A stretch of DNA of 64,000 nucleotides from Colwellia sp. RSH04 (lineage in GTDB: Bacteria; Pseudomonadota; Gammaproteobacteria; Enterobacterales; Alteromonadaceae), in contig NZ_QXIO01000001.1 of assembly GCF_003545765.1 (NCBI RefSeq), positions 771,029 to 835,028 on the forward strand. The letters are read 5' to 3'. Shown here one piece after another: positions 61,260 to 64,000 of this stretch. Position numbers and translations under genes: made by a program. Within the stretch, counting starts at the first letter, position 1. Each line of letters starts with the position of its first letter. The notes below the pieces were generated by a model. That model searched no databases, was not told the DNA's origin, and worked only from the letters and a program-made list of their open reading frames with translations.

Positions 61260-62591
61260 GTGACAGATACAGTAAAAAAAGTTGAATCGGAAATATCAAA
61301 AAGCAAAGACGAGCATGTTTCTATACCTAATGAAATAGATTTCAACTGTGAATACAGTGAAAACCTACCGGCAATTCTAAAAAAACTCAATATCTCGTTA
61401 GCATTTACTTCTTATCAAGCAGGACGGTTAATGTTAATAAGAAGTGATGGTAAAGGTATTGATGTAAACTTTAAGAGCTTTCCCCGCCCAATGGGGCTAT
61501 CAGTTACTGAAGATGGCCTAACCTTAGGCATTTTTACACAAATAATTAACTTTCAAAGAGAAGATGGCTTGTTAAATATGCTGAAGCAGCCTTTGCAAAG
61601 TATAGAAGATGATATAACCGCACCTAGAATAAAAGCGACAGAAAACAAAAATGACGAAAACGCCATTGAGTCTGCCCCTAAAGAAAACATAAAGAACACT
61701 GATAACAATAAAGTGTTAACGCCTGAGCAATTAGCGGCTCAAAAAGAACAACTAAAAAAAATAGAAGCATACCAACAAAAGTTGAATGCACCCGTTGATA
61801 AAAGAGTAGATGCCTGTTTTATTACGCGCTCTGCTCATTATTCAGGCATGATAAATATTCATGATATCGATTGGGGCGATGAAGGTTTATGGGCGGTAAA
61901 TTCAAGTTTTTCCTGTTTATGCACCATAGAGCCAGACTCAAGCTTTGTACCCCGTTGGAAACCACATTTCATCTCTGAATTAGTACCAGAAGACAGATGT
62001 CACTTAAATGGCATGACCTTAAAAGATGGAAAGCCTGCTTTTGTTACTACTTTTTCCACTTATGATAAATCAGGCATGTGGCGAAAAGGTGATAAATTTA
62101 ACGGCACTTTAATGGATGTTGAAGCCAATAGTATATTGTTAGAAGGTTTAGCTATGCCTCATTCTCCTCGTTGGCATAATGATAGGGTTTATTACTGTAA
62201 TTCAGGTCAAGGACAAATATGCAGTTATCACCCTCAGACTAAAGTTAATACAATACTTGCTGAAGTGCCTGGCTTTACTCGCGGTATGGACTTTTATGGC
62301 CCTATTATGTTTGTCGGCTTATCAAAAGTAAGAGAAACAGATGTAACTTCACCCGCGCCTTTAGCAACAAAGTATGATGAAACACATTCAGGGTTGTGGT
62401 TATTCGATACCAATGAAAAAAATGAAGAAGGGCTGATGAAAGAAATTGGTCATATTAAATTTACTGGTAACGTCGATCAAATTTACGATGTGGCAGTAAT
62501 ACCCAATGCCAGCTTTCCAGAGTTAATAGAGCCAAGCCATCCTAGAATGAGAAATCACTTTTGTCATCCAAAAATGAATAATGATTTATAG
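61260..62591 (+). CDS. TIGR03032 (DUF4915) family protein
   Basis: A 443-residue protein from GTG 61260, 12 bp after the protease stop. Family blocks: LAFTSYQAGRLMLIRSDG, FKSFPRPMGLSVTEDGLTLG, NSSFSCLCTIEPDSSFVPRW, DRCHLNGMTLKDGKPAFVTT, MPHSPRWHNDRVYYCNSGQG and PGFTRGMDFYGPIMFVGLSK. These repeat in a beta-propeller-like way. Residues 102-182 are an inserted, Lys/Glu/Asn-rich segment, likely coiled coil (TPEQLAAQKEQLKKIEAYQQ), that splits the first blade from the rest. There is no signal peptide. The function of TIGR03032 is unknown. Confidence 0.85.
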   Translation: MTDTVKKVESEISKSKDEHVSIPNEIDFNCEYSENLPAILKKLNISLAFTSYQAGRLMLIRSDGKGIDVNFKSFPRPMGLSVTEDGLTLGIFTQIINFQREDGLLNMLKQPLQSIEDDITAPRIKATENKNDENAIESAPKENIKNTDNNKVLTPEQLAAQKEQLKKIEAYQQKLNAPVDKRVDACFITRSAHYSGMINIHDIDWGDEGLWAVNSSFSCLCTIEPDSSFVPRWKPHFISELVPEDRCHLNGMTLKDGKPAFVTTFSTYDKSGMWRKGDKFNGTLMDVEANSILLEGLAMPHSPRWHNDRVYYCNSGQGQICSYHPQTKVNTILAEVPGFTRGMDFYGPIMFVGLSKVRETDVTSPAPLATKYDETHSGLWLFDTNEKNEEGLMKEIGHIKFTGNVDQIYDVAVIPNASFPELIEPSHPRMRNHFCHPKMNNDL

Positions 62592-62654
62592 TAACGAATA
62601 TAAACTAGCAATAAAGTTCGCTGAAGCTAAAAAATAACATATGGGGCAATAACC

Positions 62655-64000
62655 ATGAAGTTAAAGAATGATATCCATAATAAAAAACATAAAACAGTAA
62701 AACCACTTAAAATAGCATTACCTCTAATGCTAATGATGGGAGGAGGAGCTGTTGCCTCATCGCGTAATAGAGGTTCGTTATCTACTATCCGTGGTTTAAC
62801 AAGATTGTCTGCGATAAGCATTACCGAAGACAAAAGCTCAGGTGAACAAAAGACAACTTTAGAACAACAAGCTAAACGATCTGCGTTTGGTGCTTTTACA
62901 AATAAAACCCGCAACAAATCTAACACCGCTAACATTGAAGTGAGCCAAGAAGCACTGGCCTTTTTGCAAGAAAATGATTTATTAACAGCGAAAGAATCAG
63001 TAAGTGCCAAATTATCAGGCGATACCTTAGGTCGAAAAACCTTTGTTGATTTTTGTCTACAAGCTGATTTAAGGCCCAACAATGTTGCTCCTAATCCAGC
63101 TATTACTGCTGCTACTGTTACCGCTCAAGCCAATTTAATGAAGAGTGTTGTGAATCAAACCGCTTGTATTGGTGGCGGTAACTTTTGGCATGTGACTACA
63201 GGAGGCGCATGTTCTGGACCAGGTACTAACATATCGGCTTGTATGAACTCATCTGGTTATTGGTCTGGGATCAACGTCAATAGTGTGATTAGTGTTGCTC
63301 CAGACACAGCACCTACCGCAAGCTCAGTTAGTTTCTCGGGCACCTTACAGGTCGGTGAATTGCTGACCAGTAGTTATAGCTACTTTGATGCAGACAGTGA
63401 TGTGGAATCAGGCACCACCTTTAAGTGGTATGCCTCAGATGATGCCGGTGGGACCAATAAAACGCAAATAGCGACGACAGAAAACTTCACCTTAACCGCT
63501 GGGCAAGTCGGTAAATACATCAGTTTTGAAGTCACACCAGTCAATGCCAACGCTTCAGGCTCAGCTGTCGAAAGTGCGATTAATGGAACCGCTGTTATTG
63601 CCGCTGACACAGCACCTACGGCAAGCTCAGTTAGTTTCTCGGGCACCTTACAGGTCGGTGAATTGCTGACCAGTAGTTATACCTATTTTGATGCAGACAG
63701 TGACGTTGAATCGGGCACCACCTTTAAGTGGTATGCCTCAGATGATGCCGGTGGGACCAATAAAACGCAAATAGCGACGACAGAAAACTTCACCTTAACC
63801 GCTGGGCAAGTCGGTAAATACATCAGTTTTGAAGTCACACCAGTCAATGCCAACGCTTCAGGCTCAGCTGTCGAAAGTGCGATTAATGGAACCGCAGTTA
63901 TTGCCGCTGACACAGCACCTACGGCAAGCTCAGTTAGTTTCTCGGGCACCTTACAGGTCGGTGAATTGCTGACCAGTAGTTATACCTATTTTGATGCAGA
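62655..64000 (+). CDS. Exported giant repeat protein, N-terminal part (runs off the right edge)
   Basis: The frame is open from ATG 62655 to the window end (448 codons, no stop). The N-terminus is basic then hydrophobic (KPLKIALPLMLMMGGGAVAS), a signal peptide. Residues about 40-215 are unique sequence with a Cys-containing stretch (CIGGGNFWHVTTGGACSGPG). From residue 217 the protein is tandem 101-residue Ig-like/adhesin-type modules starting DTAPTASSVSFSGTLQVGEL, with TFKWYASDDAGGTNKTQIAT and LTAGQVGKYISFEVTPVN. Two full units and part of a third are visible. This looks like a large surface or secreted adhesin; its true length and C-terminus are outside the window. Confidence 0.85.
   Translation, partial: MKLKNDIHNKKHKTVKPLKIALPLMLMMGGGAVASSRNRGSLSTIRGLTRLSAISITEDKSSGEQKTTLEQQAKRSAFGAFTNKTRNKSNTANIEVSQEALAFLQENDLLTAKESVSAKLSGDTLGRKTFVDFCLQADLRPNNVAPNPAITAATVTAQANLMKSVVNQTACIGGGNFWHVTTGGACSGPGTNISACMNSSGYWSGINVNSVISVAPDTAPTASSVSFSGTLQVGELLTSSYSYFDADSDVESGTTFKWYASDDAGGTNKTQIATTENFTLTAGQVGKYISFEVTPVNANASGSAVESAINGTAVIAADTAPTASSVSFSGTLQVGELLTSSYTYFDADSDVESGTTFKWYASDDAGGTNKTQIATTENFTLTAGQVGKYISFEVTPVNANASGSAVESAINGTAVIAADTAPTASSVSFSGTLQVGELLTSSYTYFDA
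63303..64000 (+). repeat. Tandem 303-bp repeats, nearly identical
   Basis: Units start at 63303, 63606 and 63909 (last one cut by the window). Units 1 and 2 differ at seven of 303 positions by direct comparison, all but one or two of them at third codon positions, and share a long central identical stretch. The repeats are visibly richer in G+C than neighbouring genes. Each unit encodes one module of the giant protein. Confidence 0.95.

Noticed and set aside
63380..63949. Two identical 88-residue minus-strand frames
   Set aside because: They are the reverse strand of the 303-bp tandem repeat, identical only because the repeat is.
57224..64000. Prophage remnant
   Set aside because: Only collar-type genes resemble phage; no capsid, terminase, portal, integrase or lysis gene is seen, and MdpB-like triplets are known outside prophages.

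Overview
The window reads as chromosomal DNA of an AT-rich marine gammaproteobacterium of the Alteromonadales, most like Colwellia/Thalassotalea. This rests on gene order and protein character, not on a database search. Two blocks keep enterobacterial-type order: fkpA-slyX-yheV-yheS-yheT-yheU at the left, and nudE/yrfG-hslR-hslO-pckA-envZ-ompR in the middle. A complete type II secretion operon (gspC to gspN) sits between yrfG and hslR. No rRNA, tRNA, CRISPR array, insertion sequence or integrase was seen.

Layout. 1-8.7 kb: end of a glycosyltransferase-like gene, fkpA, a WD40 lipoprotein, slyX, yheV, yheS, a Sel1 protein, a tiny membrane protein, an orphan short flagellin with a structured leader, yheT, yheU and a DUF3545-like gene. 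8.8-12.9 kb: a periplasmic binding protein, a DUF1338 enzyme, cysQ, nudE and yrfG. 12.9-24.8 kb: the gsp operon on the minus strand. 25-30.5 kb: hslR, hslO, pckA and ompR-envZ. 30.6-31.7 kb: an exported hypothetical protein and a TlpA-like thioredoxin. 31.7-42.7 kb: a glycan-use locus (GH9, ROK kinase, GH20, FHS-type sugar transporter, TonB-dependent receptor, divergent AraC regulator) that looks built for chitin-type oligosaccharides. 42.8-49 kb: mscS, a DUF748 giant and a run of small membrane or lipoprotein genes. 49.1-56.9 kb: a secreted GH3 enzyme, elbB, a Bcr-type exporter, a MocR regulator with a divergent EamA transporter, and fbp.

The right end (57.2-64 kb) is accessory in character. 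It holds a DUF6916-like gene, a GNAT acetyltransferase, three tandem phage-tail-collar (MdpB-like) genes, an S8 protease, a TIGR03032-family protein and the start of an exported protein made of almost identical 303-bp (101-residue) repeats. The window ends inside the third repeat. There are no other phage genes. This is the best candidate here for an undescribed system: possibly a surface or secreted assembly whose collar proteins, protease and giant repeat protein work together. That role is inference.

How the parts could cooperate. The T2SS would export signal-peptide-bearing hydrolases. The TonB receptor, lipoprotein GH20 and GH9, inner-membrane transporter and kinase would form one import and degradation line for amino-sugar oligomers. 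The products could enter a central metabolism represented here by pckA and fbp. Several start codons were moved inward from the longest open frame where a Shine-Dalgarno sequence or signal peptide supported it. Each such case is stated.
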